Notes: generated by a model not told the origin, from the sequence alone. DNA of 19,628 nt from an uncultured Clostridia bacterium (GCA_937915045.1 CALDNM010000035.1:1-19628), one strand, 5' to 3'. Positions 1-7,557 are shown, counted from the stretch's first letter. Translations and numbers: made by a program.

Positions 1-34
1 GTTCCATTGCAAACTAGAATCGCAGTATGATTTT

Positions 35-276
35 AAGAGGAAGGCCCGCGTTCAAGCGGGCCGATCGATATTAAGAGGTGGCTCTGCACGGCCTTATATC
101 AGCTCAGTGCCGCCGAAGCAGAGCGATCGAGTTTTTTAGAGGAAGCTCCGCGCCGAGTGCTCACATCCCCGGGGCACGGCCGCAGAGCGATCGAGTTTTT
201 AGTGGAAGCTCTGCGCCGAGTGCTCACATCCCCAGGGCACGACCGCAGAGCGATCGATATTAAAATGAAGCTCTGC
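35..276. repeat. Tandem hairpin repeat array, about 63-64 bp period in its best copies
   Basis: The stretch before the MATE gene holds no credible gene but is a chain of stem-loops. The clearest copies run 121-184 and 185-247 and match at most positions; a partial copy starts at 248. Stems: GGCCCGC 43-49 with GCGGGCC 56-62; GCTCTGC 81-87 with GCAGAGC 118-124; 145-152 with 181-188 (one mismatch); and GCTCTGCG 208-215 with CGCAGAGC 244-251, the last two with an inner GTGC/GCAC stem. The linkers share GATCGA followed by a T-rich run and AGAGGAAG or AGTGGAAG. On the plus strand each hairpin is followed by T-rich sequence, so the copies may act as stacked terminators for a gene upstream of the window. 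They could equally be a dispersed palindromic repeat family. Confidence 0.75.
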
Positions 277-1629
277 TTAAAGCCGATCGGCGCTTTTTTG
301 AGTTTTTCTGGACAGCAATCTGAAGAATGTGAAGCAGAGTATGATCTGCACTACTGTAGAAGCCGGTGTGGCGAGGCCTATTTCGAACAGCGTCACGCCT
401 GCGACCCTGCTCACGAAATACGAAACCGGTATCCTGACTCCGAACGCGCCGATTATCCCCTGTGTCATCACGAACTTCGTCTTTCCGCAGCCGTTGAAAT
501 AGCCGACGAAACAGAACAGGAACGAGACCATCAGCGTATCGATGGCGTAAGCTTTGAGATATGAAGCTGATGCCGCGATGACCTCCGTGTCGCTCGTGAA
601 CAGGCCCGAAAAGAAACCGCCATGGAAGAAAGCAAGGAACGCCAGCACAGCGCCGGCCGCGAGCGAAAGCTTCATGCCCGCGAGCATCGACCCCTTCGCT
701 CTCTCCATCCTGCCCGCGCCAAAATTCTGCGCGACGAAAGCCGACAGCGACTGCGCGAACGATGACGGTACAAGCATGATGAACGCGCACACTTTTTCCG
801 CTACGCCGACTCCCGCCGACGGGATGACGCCGAGCGAGTTCACGATCGCCATGATGACAAGGAAGGAAATATTTACAAGTCCGTCCTGAAGAGCGATCGG
901 CATCCCGAGCCTCATGATATTGCCGGCAGTTTCTTTTTTGAGACGCAGCTGCTTCCGCGAAGGCGTGAAACGAAAACCCTTCTTCTTTATGATAAGAACG
1001 CAAAGTCCCACACTTACTCCCTGCGATATTACTGTAGCAAGAGCCGCTCCCGCCGCCTTCATATCGAGCGCGCCGATGAAATATATGTCGCCCGCCGTAT
1101 TGAGCACCGCGGCGCACGCCACTACGATGAGCGGCGTCCTGGAATCCCCGGTCCCCCTGAAAATACTCGCGAGCACATTGTAGAACACGATGAAGACCGC
1201 CCCGCACGAACAGATACGCACATAGGCTGTGGCTTCCGCAAAAGCTTCCGCCGGCGTCTTGAGGAGCCTCAGCACAGGTTCTGTAAAGAGCAGCAGCAAT
1301 ACTGTGAGCGCGGCTGAAAATATCAGGAAGACTGTGATACCGTTCCCGACCGCCGCCCTCGCGTCCTCTTCACTTCCGCGTCCGACCGCCTGTCCGATGG
1401 CGATCGTTATCCCCATCGCGAGCCCTGTAGTAACTACCGTCACGAGCTGCATGAACTGACTGCCTGTCGCTACCGCCGAGACACCGGCGGCATCCCCGAA
1501 ATGACCGATAACGAGAAGGTCGACCGCGCCATAAAGCGCCTGCAGAAACATGGCAGCGAGTATCGGCCACGCGAAACGCAGCAATGTAGAAAGTATATTC
1601 CCCTGTGTAAAATCGTTTCTGTTTTTCAT
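277..1629 (-). CDS. MATE family multidrug/cation antiporter
   Basis: Integral membrane efflux pump of the multidrug and toxic compound extrusion family, which exports drugs or organic cations in exchange for Na+ or H+. The 450 residues match the usual family length and are consistent with twelve hydrophobic helices. The N-terminus (NDFTQGNILSTLLRFAWPIL) and the GAVDLLVIGHFGDAAGVSA stretch are typical of MATE helices 1-2. The ATG has GGGGA about eight bases upstream. The gene is transcribed from a promoter near 1735-1763, through a leader of about 100 bases that contains a terminator-like hairpin, so expression may be attenuated. The stop codon lies inside the last, partial unit of the hairpin array, so the final residues (KSADRL) may derive from repeat DNA. 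The substrate cannot be read from the sequence. Confidence 0.93.
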   Translation of the reverse strand: MKNRNDFTQGNILSTLLRFAWPILAAMFLQALYGAVDLLVIGHFGDAAGVSAVATGSQFMQLVTVVTTGLAMGITIAIGQAVGRGSEEDARAAVGNGITVFLIFSAALTVLLLLFTEPVLRLLKTPAEAFAEATAYVRICSCGAVFIVFYNVLASIFRGTGDSRTPLIVVACAAVLNTAGDIYFIGALDMKAAGAALATVISQGVSVGLCVLIIKKKGFRFTPSRKQLRLKKETAGNIMRLGMPIALQDGLVNISFLVIMAIVNSLGVIPSAGVGVAEKVCAFIMLVPSSFAQSLSAFVAQNFGAGRMERAKGSMLAGMKLSLAAGAVLAFLAFFHGGFFSGLFTSDTEVIAASASYLKAYAIDTLMVSFLFCFVGYFNGCGKTKFVMTQGIIGAFGVRIPVSYFVSRVAGVTLFEIGLATPASTVVQIILCFTFFRLLSRKTQKSADRL

Positions 1630-1644
1630 TCTCTATATCCCCGT

Positions 1645-1716
1645 AAAAAAAAAGACAAGACTGCAGGCCTTACCCTGCCATCTTATCCGGCGTCTTCACT
1701 CCTTGTGAGTTTTGTC
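1645..1716 (-). promoter_or_regulatory. Structured 5' leader of the MATE gene with terminator-like end (candidate riboswitch or attenuator)
   Basis: Read on the minus strand, the leader RNA has an outer helix GACAAAACT (1716-1708) with AGTCTTGTC (1662-1654), eight of nine positions paired, directly followed by nine U (1653-1645). Inside are three small hairpins: ACTC/GAGT, GCC/GGC and GCAGG/CCTGC. The helix-plus-U9 shape just before the ribosome binding site is what a transcription attenuator looks like. MATE genes in Clostridia are known to be controlled by riboswitches, including guanidine-IV (mepA motif), but I could not match this leader to any consensus I remember. Confidence 0.5.
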
Positions 1717-1734
1717 CTCCGATGAACACTGCAA

Positions 1735-1763
1735 ATCATACCACAGAGATTTTCAAAAAACAA
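1735..1763 (-). promoter_or_regulatory. Promoter of the MATE gene
   Basis: Minus-strand -35 TTGTTT (1763-1758), 17-base spacer, -10 TATGAT (1740-1735). The -10 is good and the -35 moderate. It precedes the structured leader and abuts the divergent promoter of the DUF296 gene. Confidence 0.6.
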
Positions 1764-1791
1764 CTGCCTGTTTCCGCATATATAGTATAAT
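1763..1791 (+). promoter_or_regulatory. Promoter of the PPC/DUF296 gene
   Basis: A perfect -10 TATAAT at 1786-1791 lies 23 bases before the ATG. The -35 at 17-base spacing (1763-1768, ACTGCC) is weak. GGAGG at 1803-1807 is the ribosome binding site. Confidence 0.6.
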
Positions 1792-1814
1792 GTAGTCATA
1801 TTGGAGGTACTGTT

Positions 1815-2273
1815 ATGGAATACAGAAAATTTGATAATACGATATACGCGAAGTTCAAGCAGGGCGAAGAGATCCTCGAGGATCTGAAGGAAATCTGCGA
1901 GAAGGAAAATATCAGGCTGGCGTCGATACAGGTCCTGGGAGCCTGCAGCAAGGCGACTCTCGGCGTGTACGACCTTCCGAACAAGGAATACAACTCAAGC
2001 GAGATCGAAGGGAATCTGGAGCTCGTATCGCTTACCGGCAATGTGACGCGCACCGATGAGGGCGAAGTGTACCTTCACTGCCACGCGCAGTTCGCGAAGC
2101 TCGAGGATGACGGCACCATCAAATGTTACGGCGGTCATTTGAATTCCGCGACGATCAGCTGCACCGGGGAAATAGTCATTACTGTAACGAATGGTTTCGT
2201 GGGACGTGTATACAATCCGCAGACAGGACTCAATTTGTGGAAATTCCTCCCGTTCGTGGACTGCAACTGCTGA
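1815..2273 (+). CDS. PPC domain (DUF296) DNA-binding-like protein
   Basis: A single-domain protein of 152 residues from the plants-and-prokaryotes-conserved (PPC, DUF296) family. Recognisable marks are the VLGACSKATLGVYD segment near residues 40-53, the pair H88 and H90 in YLHCHAQF, and H108 in YGGHL. In solved bacterial members such histidines cluster around a metal site in a trimer. The plant relatives carry AT-hooks and bind DNA, whereas bacterial single-domain members have no firmly established job, so DNA binding is only a family label here. The start has GGAGG seven bases upstream and its own promoter. The next gene, 82 bases on, has a separate promoter and no terminator lies between them, so some read-through is likely. 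Confidence 0.9.
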   Translation: MEYRKFDNTIYAKFKQGEEILEDLKEICEKENIRLASIQVLGACSKATLGVYDLPNKEYNSSEIEGNLELVSLTGNVTRTDEGEVYLHCHAQFAKLEDDGTIKCYGGHLNSATISCTGEIVITVTNGFVGRVYNPQTGLNLWKFLPFVDCNC

Positions 2274-2323
2274 TATTAGACTTCTGTGACGGGTTGTTTA
2301 GTTTTGTTTAAGGGTCGGTATGT

Positions 2324-2329
2324 TATAAT
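2324..2329 (+). promoter_or_regulatory. -10 element of the alarmone synthetase gene
   Basis: TATAAT at 2324-2329, 26 bases before the ATG; no good -35, only T-rich TTTTGT at 2302-2307. AGGAGG at 2343-2348 is a strong ribosome binding site for the ATG at 2356. Confidence 0.55.
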
Positions 2330-2355
2330 ATACGAGGACATTAGGAGGTGTTCTG

Positions 2356-3057
2356 ATGATACTCGAAAAGAAGGAAGACGTTAAAATCGATATGAACAGT
2401 CTGCCGCCCGAGCTGCGGGATGTCGCGGATGAGGCGCAGAAGTTCATGCTCACGAGGAATCTCTATCATTCGGCGATCAAAGAGGTCAGTACAAAGCTTG
2501 AGATCCTCGACGATGAGTTCCAGGCAAAGATGGATTACAATCCGATCCACCACATGGAATGCAGGGTAAAATCGATCCAAAGCACTTTCGCGAAGATTTT
2601 GAAGAAGGGGTATGAGTTCAAGGACAGCGATATCCGGAAGATCACCGACATCGCGGGGATACGCGTGATATGCAATTATATCGATGATATATACCGCGTC
2701 GAAAAGCTGCTCCTTCAGCAGAGCGATATCGAGCTGATACGCGAAAAGGATTATATACAGCATCCTAAGGAAAGCGGTTATCGCAGTCTCCATGTCATCA
2801 TACTGGTCCCGGTATTCCAGACTGAACGCGTCGAAAAAGTCCCTGTAGAGATACAGATAAGGACTATCGCGATGGATACGTGGGCAAGTCTTGAACATGA
2901 ATTAAAATACAAGAATGATGGTCAGATCAGTGATTCTGAAGCCGCGGCTCTCAAGGGATGCGCGGCCCAGCTTGCAAATGTCGATCTGACGATGATGCGG
3001 ATACATTCCGGTCACCGTGAACTCCCTTCATCCGCTCCGCAGCCTCAGGAAGCGTAA
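2356..3057 (+). CDS. Small alarmone synthetase, (p)ppGpp synthetase (YwaC/RelP-like)
   Basis: Transfers pyrophosphate from ATP to GDP or GTP, making the stringent-response alarmones (p)ppGpp in the cytoplasm. Only the synthetase domain is present; there is no HD hydrolase or TGS/ACT domain, and the 233 residues fit a stand-alone small alarmone synthetase. Visible motifs are CRVKS at 69-73, ITDIAGIRVIC near residue 96, the YIQHPKESGYRSLH G-loop region at 133-146, EIQIRT at 165-170, and WASLEHELKYK from W176. By eye, NPIHHMECRVKS and the SDIRKITDIAGIRVICNYIDDIY region resemble Bacillus YwaC (RelP) more than YjbM (RelQ). The N-terminus is about 20 residues longer than in YwaC and the C-terminus ends in a Ser/Pro/Gln-rich tail. 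It is followed by a terminator. Confidence 0.9.
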   Translation: MILEKKEDVKIDMNSLPPELRDVADEAQKFMLTRNLYHSAIKEVSTKLEILDDEFQAKMDYNPIHHMECRVKSIQSTFAKILKKGYEFKDSDIRKITDIAGIRVICNYIDDIYRVEKLLLQQSDIELIREKDYIQHPKESGYRSLHVIILVPVFQTERVEKVPVEIQIRTIAMDTWASLEHELKYKNDGQISDSEAAALKGCAAQLANVDLTMMRIHSGHRELPSSAPQPQEA

Positions 3058-3130
3058 ACTGAGCGGCAGGCAGGTGATCCGGGCGCGCACTTCATGACAT
3101 GACACGCGATATCATTAAATAACTTAAACA

Positions 3131-3159
3131 GGAAGACGGCTTCGGCCGCCTTCTTTTTT
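3131..3159 (+). terminator. Intrinsic terminator after the alarmone synthetase
   Basis: Stem 3132-3140 with 3145-3153 (eight of nine paired), a TTCG tetraloop, then six T at 3154-3159. It ends the synthetase transcript just before the MarR promoter. Confidence 0.88.
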
Positions 3160-3171
3160 GATATCTCTCTA

Positions 3172-3200
3172 TTGACACAGCTTTCGCTCGGTGGTATATT
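3172..3200 (+). promoter_or_regulatory. Strong promoter of the marR-ABC operon
   Basis: Consensus -35 TTGACA (3172-3177), 17-base spacer, -10 TATATT (3195-3200). The -10 runs straight into the palindromic operator, which fits repression by the encoded MarR protein. Confidence 0.85.
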
Positions 3201-3232
3201 AGTTGCACGCACAACTGTTGCATGCGCAACTA
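3200..3232. promoter_or_regulatory. Palindromic MarR-type operator
   Basis: The outer arms TAGTTGC (3200-3206) and GCAACTA (3226-3232) are perfect inverted repeats. Two sub-palindromes lie inside: AGTTG/CAACT (3202-3206 and 3212-3216) and GTTGC/GCAAC (3217-3221 and 3226-3230). The arrangement suggests two overlapping or adjacent dimer sites covering the start of transcription. Autoregulation by the adjacent MarR gene is inferred. Confidence 0.72.
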
Positions 3233-3327
3233 ATTGGCGAAATAATCAGTCTTTAACCGGCAAAATCAGATCATCAAGTGCCGCTATCGAGCGATAAACA
3301 AACAAAAACCACAAACGGAGGAATAAA

Positions 3328-3855
3328 ATGCACAGTCACAACAGCGGCCGGATCATCGCCGCGGGGTCGGTCATTTACAGATATTCGAATCAGTTTTTCA
3401 TCAAACGGATGCGTGAACTCGGGATCACGGGATGCTACCCGCCTTATCTCGTCGCGGTAGCGCACAATGAAGGCGCGAACCAGGAAGATATATCGCGTCA
3501 CATGCACGTAGATAAAAGTCAGGTCGCCAGGATCACAAAGAAACTGATCGACGGTGATTTTATCAAAAGAGAAGCTGATGAAAACGACAAACGGAATTAC
3601 CGGCTGTACCTTACAGATAAAGGCAAAGAAACACTGCCAAAGCTGAGGGACCTCGATGAAGAATTCAGCGATATGCTCATGCGTGGCATGAGCAGCGAGC
3701 AGCGCGAACAGTTCACAGATCTGGCTGACATGGCCGCTATGAACATACTGCGTGACAAAGGCATACAGCCGCCTGACCATAACTGCGCCGAGTGCCGGAA
3801 CAAAAATTGTCCCGACAGGCAGCGCAGGGCCGACAGAAAGGGGCAAACCAAATAA
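3328..3855 (+). CDS. MarR family winged-helix regulator
   Basis: Dimeric winged-helix repressor, probably controlling itself and the ABC exporter behind it. The recognition region ANQEDISRHMHVDKSQVARITKKL and the wing FIKREADENDKRNYRLYLTDKGK are typical of MarR. The 175 residues exceed the usual 140-150 because of a C-terminal tail with H151, C153, C156 and C161 (a CxxCxxxxC pattern) followed by a basic end. Such a cluster could bind metal or sense oxidants, but that is inference. The start has GGAGG at 3317-3321. The stop overlaps the ABC start by one base (TAATG), so translation is coupled. An inducer such as a drug, bile salt or phenolic is likely but cannot be read. Confidence 0.92.
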   Translation: MHSHNSGRIIAAGSVIYRYSNQFFIKRMRELGITGCYPPYLVAVAHNEGANQEDISRHMHVDKSQVARITKKLIDGDFIKREADENDKRNYRLYLTDKGKETLPKLRDLDEEFSDMLMRGMSSEQREQFTDLADMAAMNILRDKGIQPPDHNCAECRNKNCPDRQRRADRKGQTK

Positions 3856-5630
3856 TGAAAACAGTAATGAAATATTACAGGCGTTATCTGCCGCTCGTGA
3901 TAGCGATCGTAGGACTGCTTTTCGGACAGGCCATGTGCGAACTGGCGCTGCCGGGATACATGTCCGATATCATCAACAACGGCATCATAAAAACAGATAT
4001 GGACTACATATATAAAATAGGGATCATCATGCTGATCGTAGCGGCGGTATCGGCGGTCTTTTCCATATCCGCGAACGGAGTGGCGGCGCGCGTAGCGGCG
4101 TTCACTTCAAGAGACATAAGGAGCGCGCTGTTCAGACGCGTTACCGCATTCTCAAAAGCGGAACTCGAAGACTTCTCGACAGCATCGCTCATTACTCGTT
4201 CGACAAACGACGTACAGAACATACAGCAGACCACCGTCATGGCACTCAGGTTCGCGATCTTCGCGCCGTGCATGGGGATCGGCGCTCTCATCAAAGCCGT
4301 GCGCACGAGCCCGGGGCTGACATGGACCATAGGAGTCGGCCTCATCTGCATCGTCTGCATCATGATAATTCTGTTTATAGCAGTCATGCCGAAGTTCAAA
4401 GTCCTGCAGTCGAAGCTCGACAGGCTCAACCTCATAGTCAAAGAACGGCTCGAAGGACTGCTCGTCATCCGCGCGTTCAATACAGAAAAATATGAAGAAG
4501 ACAGATTCGACGTCGCGAATATCGATCTTACAAAACTCAACGTATTCATCAACCGCGCCATGTCGATACTCATGCCGGCCATGACACTCATCATGAACCT
4601 GCTCGGCATCATCATCGTCTGGTTCGGCGCGAAGCTCGTCGACACGAACAGCCTGATGATAGGAGACATACTCGCGTTCCTGCAGTACGCCATCCAGGTC
4701 ATCATGTCGTTCCTCTTCATCACGATGATGTTCATACTCCTGCCGAGAGCTGCCGTATCGGCAAACCGTATCGGCGAAGTGCTCGACAAAGAGCCGACCA
4801 TACTCGACCCGGAGAATGCCGGCGACGCGAAGTCCAGTGACAGTTCGAAAATTTCCGGCCGCAGTAATGTGAAGAAAGGCTTTATCGAGTTCAAGAACGT
4901 ATCATTCGCGTATCCGGACGCGTCGGAGAACACGCTCGAGGATGTCAGTTTCACAGCCGAACCTGGCCAGACGACCGCGATCATCGGATCCACAGGCTCC
5001 GGAAAATCGAGCCTCGTGACACTGATACCGAGATTTTATGACGTGACAGGCGGTGAGATCGATATCGACGGGATCGACGTGCGCGATCAGACGCAGCACG
5101 ACCTGCACCAGAGGATCGGGCTCGTCCCGCAGAAGGGGCTGCTGTTCTCAGGAACGATAGCGACCAATCTGATGTACGGAAAAGAAGACGCGACTGATGA
5201 AGAAATGATCGAAGCGTGCGAAACGGCTCAGGCCATGGACTTCATCCGCGAGATGCCGGACGGTCTCGACACACCTGTATCGCAGGGAGGCACCAGCGTT
5301 TCAGGCGGGCAGAAGCAGAGGCTCGCCATCGCGAGGGCGCTGATCAAGAAGCCTGAAATATTCATATTCGACGACAGCTTCTCAGCTCTCGATTTCAAGA
5401 CGGACGCGGCGCTCAGAAAAGCGCTGAAAGAAAGATCCGGCGACAGCACATTCATGATCGTCGCTCAGAGAATAAACACGATCATGGATGCCGATAAAAT
5501 AATCGTGCTGAACGAAGGCCGGATAGCCGGCATCGGGACGCACAGAGAGCTGCTGAAAACCTGCGGTGTATATAAAGAAATAGCCTTATCGCAGCTCAGC
5601 GAAGAAGAACTTGGAAGGGAGGGAGCATGA
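3855..5630 (+). CDS. ABC exporter half-transporter with degenerate ATP site (TM287/BmrC-like)
   Basis: First subunit of a heterodimeric type IV ABC exporter. A six-helix membrane domain (about residues 1-300) precedes a nucleotide-binding domain with Walker A GSTGSGKSS (378-386), signature VSGGQKQR (from V482) and Walker B ending FDDSFSALD (D506-D507). D507 stands where the catalytic glutamate normally is. This is the hallmark of the subunit contributing the degenerate site in TM287/288, BmrCD and LmrCD, so the protein should work only with its partner. I chose ATG 3855 over an in-frame ATG at 3792 because 3855 overlaps the marR stop, has AAGGGG upstream, and the 21 extra residues lie within marR. 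It overlaps the next gene by four bases. The substrate is unknown; drugs or lipids are likely. Confidence 0.95.
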   Translation: MKTVMKYYRRYLPLVIAIVGLLFGQAMCELALPGYMSDIINNGIIKTDMDYIYKIGIIMLIVAAVSAVFSISANGVAARVAAFTSRDIRSALFRRVTAFSKAELEDFSTASLITRSTNDVQNIQQTTVMALRFAIFAPCMGIGALIKAVRTSPGLTWTIGVGLICIVCIMIILFIAVMPKFKVLQSKLDRLNLIVKERLEGLLVIRAFNTEKYEEDRFDVANIDLTKLNVFINRAMSILMPAMTLIMNLLGIIIVWFGAKLVDTNSLMIGDILAFLQYAIQVIMSFLFITMMFILLPRAAVSANRIGEVLDKEPTILDPENAGDAKSSDSSKISGRSNVKKGFIEFKNVSFAYPDASENTLEDVSFTAEPGQTTAIIGSTGSGKSSLVTLIPRFYDVTGGEIDIDGIDVRDQTQHDLHQRIGLVPQKGLLFSGTIATNLMYGKEDATDEEMIEACETAQAMDFIREMPDGLDTPVSQGGTSVSGGQKQRLAIARALIKKPEIFIFDDSFSALDFKTDAALRKALKERSGDSTFMIVAQRINTIMDADKIIVLNEGRIAGIGTHRELLKTCGVYKEIALSQLSEEELGREGA

Positions 5631-7498
5631 TGAGCGAACAGAAAGACACAGCAAAACGCGCGCATCGCCGCCCGCCGAAGGGCGGACATGGCGGCGGACC
5701 TGCCGCCCAGATGATGCCGGGCGAAAAAGCCAAAAACTTCGGCCCGACTATGAAACGCCTCATCGGCTACCTCGCGAAGCATAAAGTGAAGGTCATCCTT
5801 GTATTCATCTTCGCGATAGTGAGCACGATATTTTCGATAATAGGACCGACGATACTCGGCAACGCGACCGATGAAGTCGTGAAGGGTTTCATGAGCCCGC
5901 TCGGAATGAACTGGGACAGCCTTTTCACTATCCTGCTCACGCTCGGTATAATTTACGGCCTGAGTTTCGTATTCTCGTTCGCGCAGGGATTCATAATGTC
6001 CAAAGTCGCGCAGCAAGTAACGTATGAGATGCGCCTTCAGATCTCCGAAAAGATGGACCGCCTGCCGCTGAAATATTTCGACAGCAGGACGCACGGCGAG
6101 ACACAGTCACGCGTCATAAACGACATCGAAACGATCAACCAGTCGCTGAACCAGTCGCTGACACAGACCATTACTTCGGCCGCTACCATCATCGGCATAC
6201 TCATTATGATGATACGCATCAGCCTCGTGATGACGCTCGTTGCTCTTGTCGTACTGCCTCTTTCTACTATAGTAATAAAGGTTGTCGTGAGTCACTCGCA
6301 AGGTCAGTTCAAGGACCAGCAGAATTTCCTGTCGGATGTCAACGGGCACGTCGAGGAGATGTACACCGGCCACACGATCGTGAAGGCGTTCAACCGAGAG
6401 GAAGATTCGCTCGAAACGTTCGATGACATCAACGGCAAGCTCTGCAACGCGGCGTTCAAGTCGCAGTTCTACTCCGGCTTCATGATGCCTCTGACGGCAT
6501 TCGTCGGCAACCTCGGCTATGTGGCGGTCTGTGTTCTCGGCGGTTATATGACGCTGCACGGGAAGATCTCGATCGGTGATATCCAGGCGTTCATCATGTA
6601 CGTGAGGAACTTCAATCAGCCGCTCCAGCAGGTGGCTAATGTAATGAACATGCTGCAGTCGACGGCGGCTGCTGCGGAACGTGTCTTCGACTTCATCAGT
6701 GAGGATGAGGAAAAGGACGCTTACGGCACTGAGGATACTTCAAAGGCTCATCTCGATATGTCTGCCCACCACGGCGAGGTCAGCTTCAAAGATGTGAGCT
6801 TCGGCTACGAGCCGGACGCGCCTATAATCAATGACTTCAGTTATGTGGTTAAGCCGGGATCCCAGGTCGCTATAGTCGGACCTACGGGCGCCGGCAAGAC
6901 GACGATCGTGAAACTGCTCATGCGTTACTACGAACTGGACGGCGGTGACATCTGGGTCGACGACCACGACATCACTGACTATTCGAGGAGCGAACTCAGA
7001 AGCCTGTTCGGGATGGTGCTTCAGGACACGTGGCTCTTCAGCGGAACGATAAAGGACAATATACGTTACGGTAAGATGGACGCGACGGATGAGGAAATCG
7101 AACGCGCCGCGAAGGCCGCGCACATCGACCACTTCATCCGGACACAGCCGAACGGCTATGATATGGTCATCAATGAGGAGGCTACGAATATTTCTCAGGG
7201 GCAGAAACAGCTTCTGACCATCGCGCGCGCGATGCTTGCGGACAAGCCGATCCTGATCCTCGATGAGGCAACGAGTTCAGTCGACACAAGGACCGAGAAG
7301 CAGATCCAGTCCGCGATGACGCGCCTGATGAAAGGCCGCACGAGTTTCGTGATCGCCCACAGGCTGTCAACTATCAAGGACGCCGACTGGATCCTCGTAA
7401 TGGATCACGGCGACATAGTCGAGCAGGGGCCGCATGACGCGCTCCTCGCCGAGAACGGATTCTACGCGAACCTGTACAACTCGCAGTTCGCCGGATAA
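5627..7498 (+). CDS. ABC exporter half-transporter with canonical catalytic glutamate (TM288/BmrD-like)
   Basis: Second subunit of the heterodimer. A hydrophilic N-terminus rich in His, Arg, Pro and Gly (residues about 10-35) precedes six membrane helices and a nucleotide-binding domain. Walker A is GPTGAGKTT (418-426), the signature is the variant ISQGQKQ, and Walker B ends LDEATSSVD with E547 intact. A SQGQ signature opposite an Asp-type Walker B in the partner is the pattern of asymmetric exporters: one composite ATP site hydrolyses and the other mainly binds. Two ATGs in tandem (5627, 5630) follow a GGAAGGGAGGGA stretch; I took the first because it gives the ATGA overlap with the upstream stop. 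A hairpin follows the stop. Confidence 0.95.
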   Translation: MMSEQKDTAKRAHRRPPKGGHGGGPAAQMMPGEKAKNFGPTMKRLIGYLAKHKVKVILVFIFAIVSTIFSIIGPTILGNATDEVVKGFMSPLGMNWDSLFTILLTLGIIYGLSFVFSFAQGFIMSKVAQQVTYEMRLQISEKMDRLPLKYFDSRTHGETQSRVINDIETINQSLNQSLTQTITSAATIIGILIMMIRISLVMTLVALVVLPLSTIVIKVVVSHSQGQFKDQQNFLSDVNGHVEEMYTGHTIVKAFNREEDSLETFDDINGKLCNAAFKSQFYSGFMMPLTAFVGNLGYVAVCVLGGYMTLHGKISIGDIQAFIMYVRNFNQPLQQVANVMNMLQSTAAAAERVFDFISEDEEKDAYGTEDTSKAHLDMSAHHGEVSFKDVSFGYEPDAPIINDFSYVVKPGSQVAIVGPTGAGKTTIVKLLMRYYELDGGDIWVDDHDITDYSRSELRSLFGMVLQDTWLFSGTIKDNIRYGKMDATDEEIERAAKAAHIDHFIRTQPNGYDMVINEEATNISQGQKQLLTIARAMLADKPILILDEATSSVDTRTEKQIQSAMTRLMKGRTSFVIAHRLSTIKDADWILVMDHGDIVEQGPHDALLAENGFYANLYNSQFAG

Positions 7499-7512
7499 TA
7501 TATCAATAAGCA

Positions 7513-7557
7513 GGAGCTGGCGCGCTCGGAGATTTTCTCCGGCGCGGCAGCTCCTTT
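7513..7557 (+). terminator. Terminator-like hairpin after the ABC operon
   Basis: A long GC-rich stem starts GGAGCTG (7513-7519) and closes with CAGCTCC (7548-7554); inner arms include CGCGC/GCGCG and GGAG/CTCC around a short loop. The following T-run is short (TTTC), so termination may be incomplete. Confidence 0.72.

Noticed and set aside
35..276. CRISPR array
   Set aside because: Units are near-identical along their whole length rather than short repeats with unique spacers, and no cas genes are present.
35..276. Integron attC cassette array
   Set aside because: Palindromic units of similar size, but I see no GTTRRRY core sites, no cassettes between the units and no integrase.
260..1207. 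Minus-strand open frame of 315 codons overlapping the MATE gene in another frame
   Set aside because: Its product is rich in Arg, Gly and His with no family likeness, while the MATE frame is clearly real.
1645..1730. Firm call of a known riboswitch class (TPP, c-di-GMP-I, guanidine-I) in the MATE leader
   Set aside because: Compared with the consensus segments I remember, no match was convincing, so only a structured leader is claimed.
4004..4993. Long minus-strand open frame (329 codons) opposite the first ABC gene
   Set aside because: Antisense to a gene with full ABC motifs, no ribosome binding site, and a Met/Ser-rich low-complexity product: a shadow of the coding frame.
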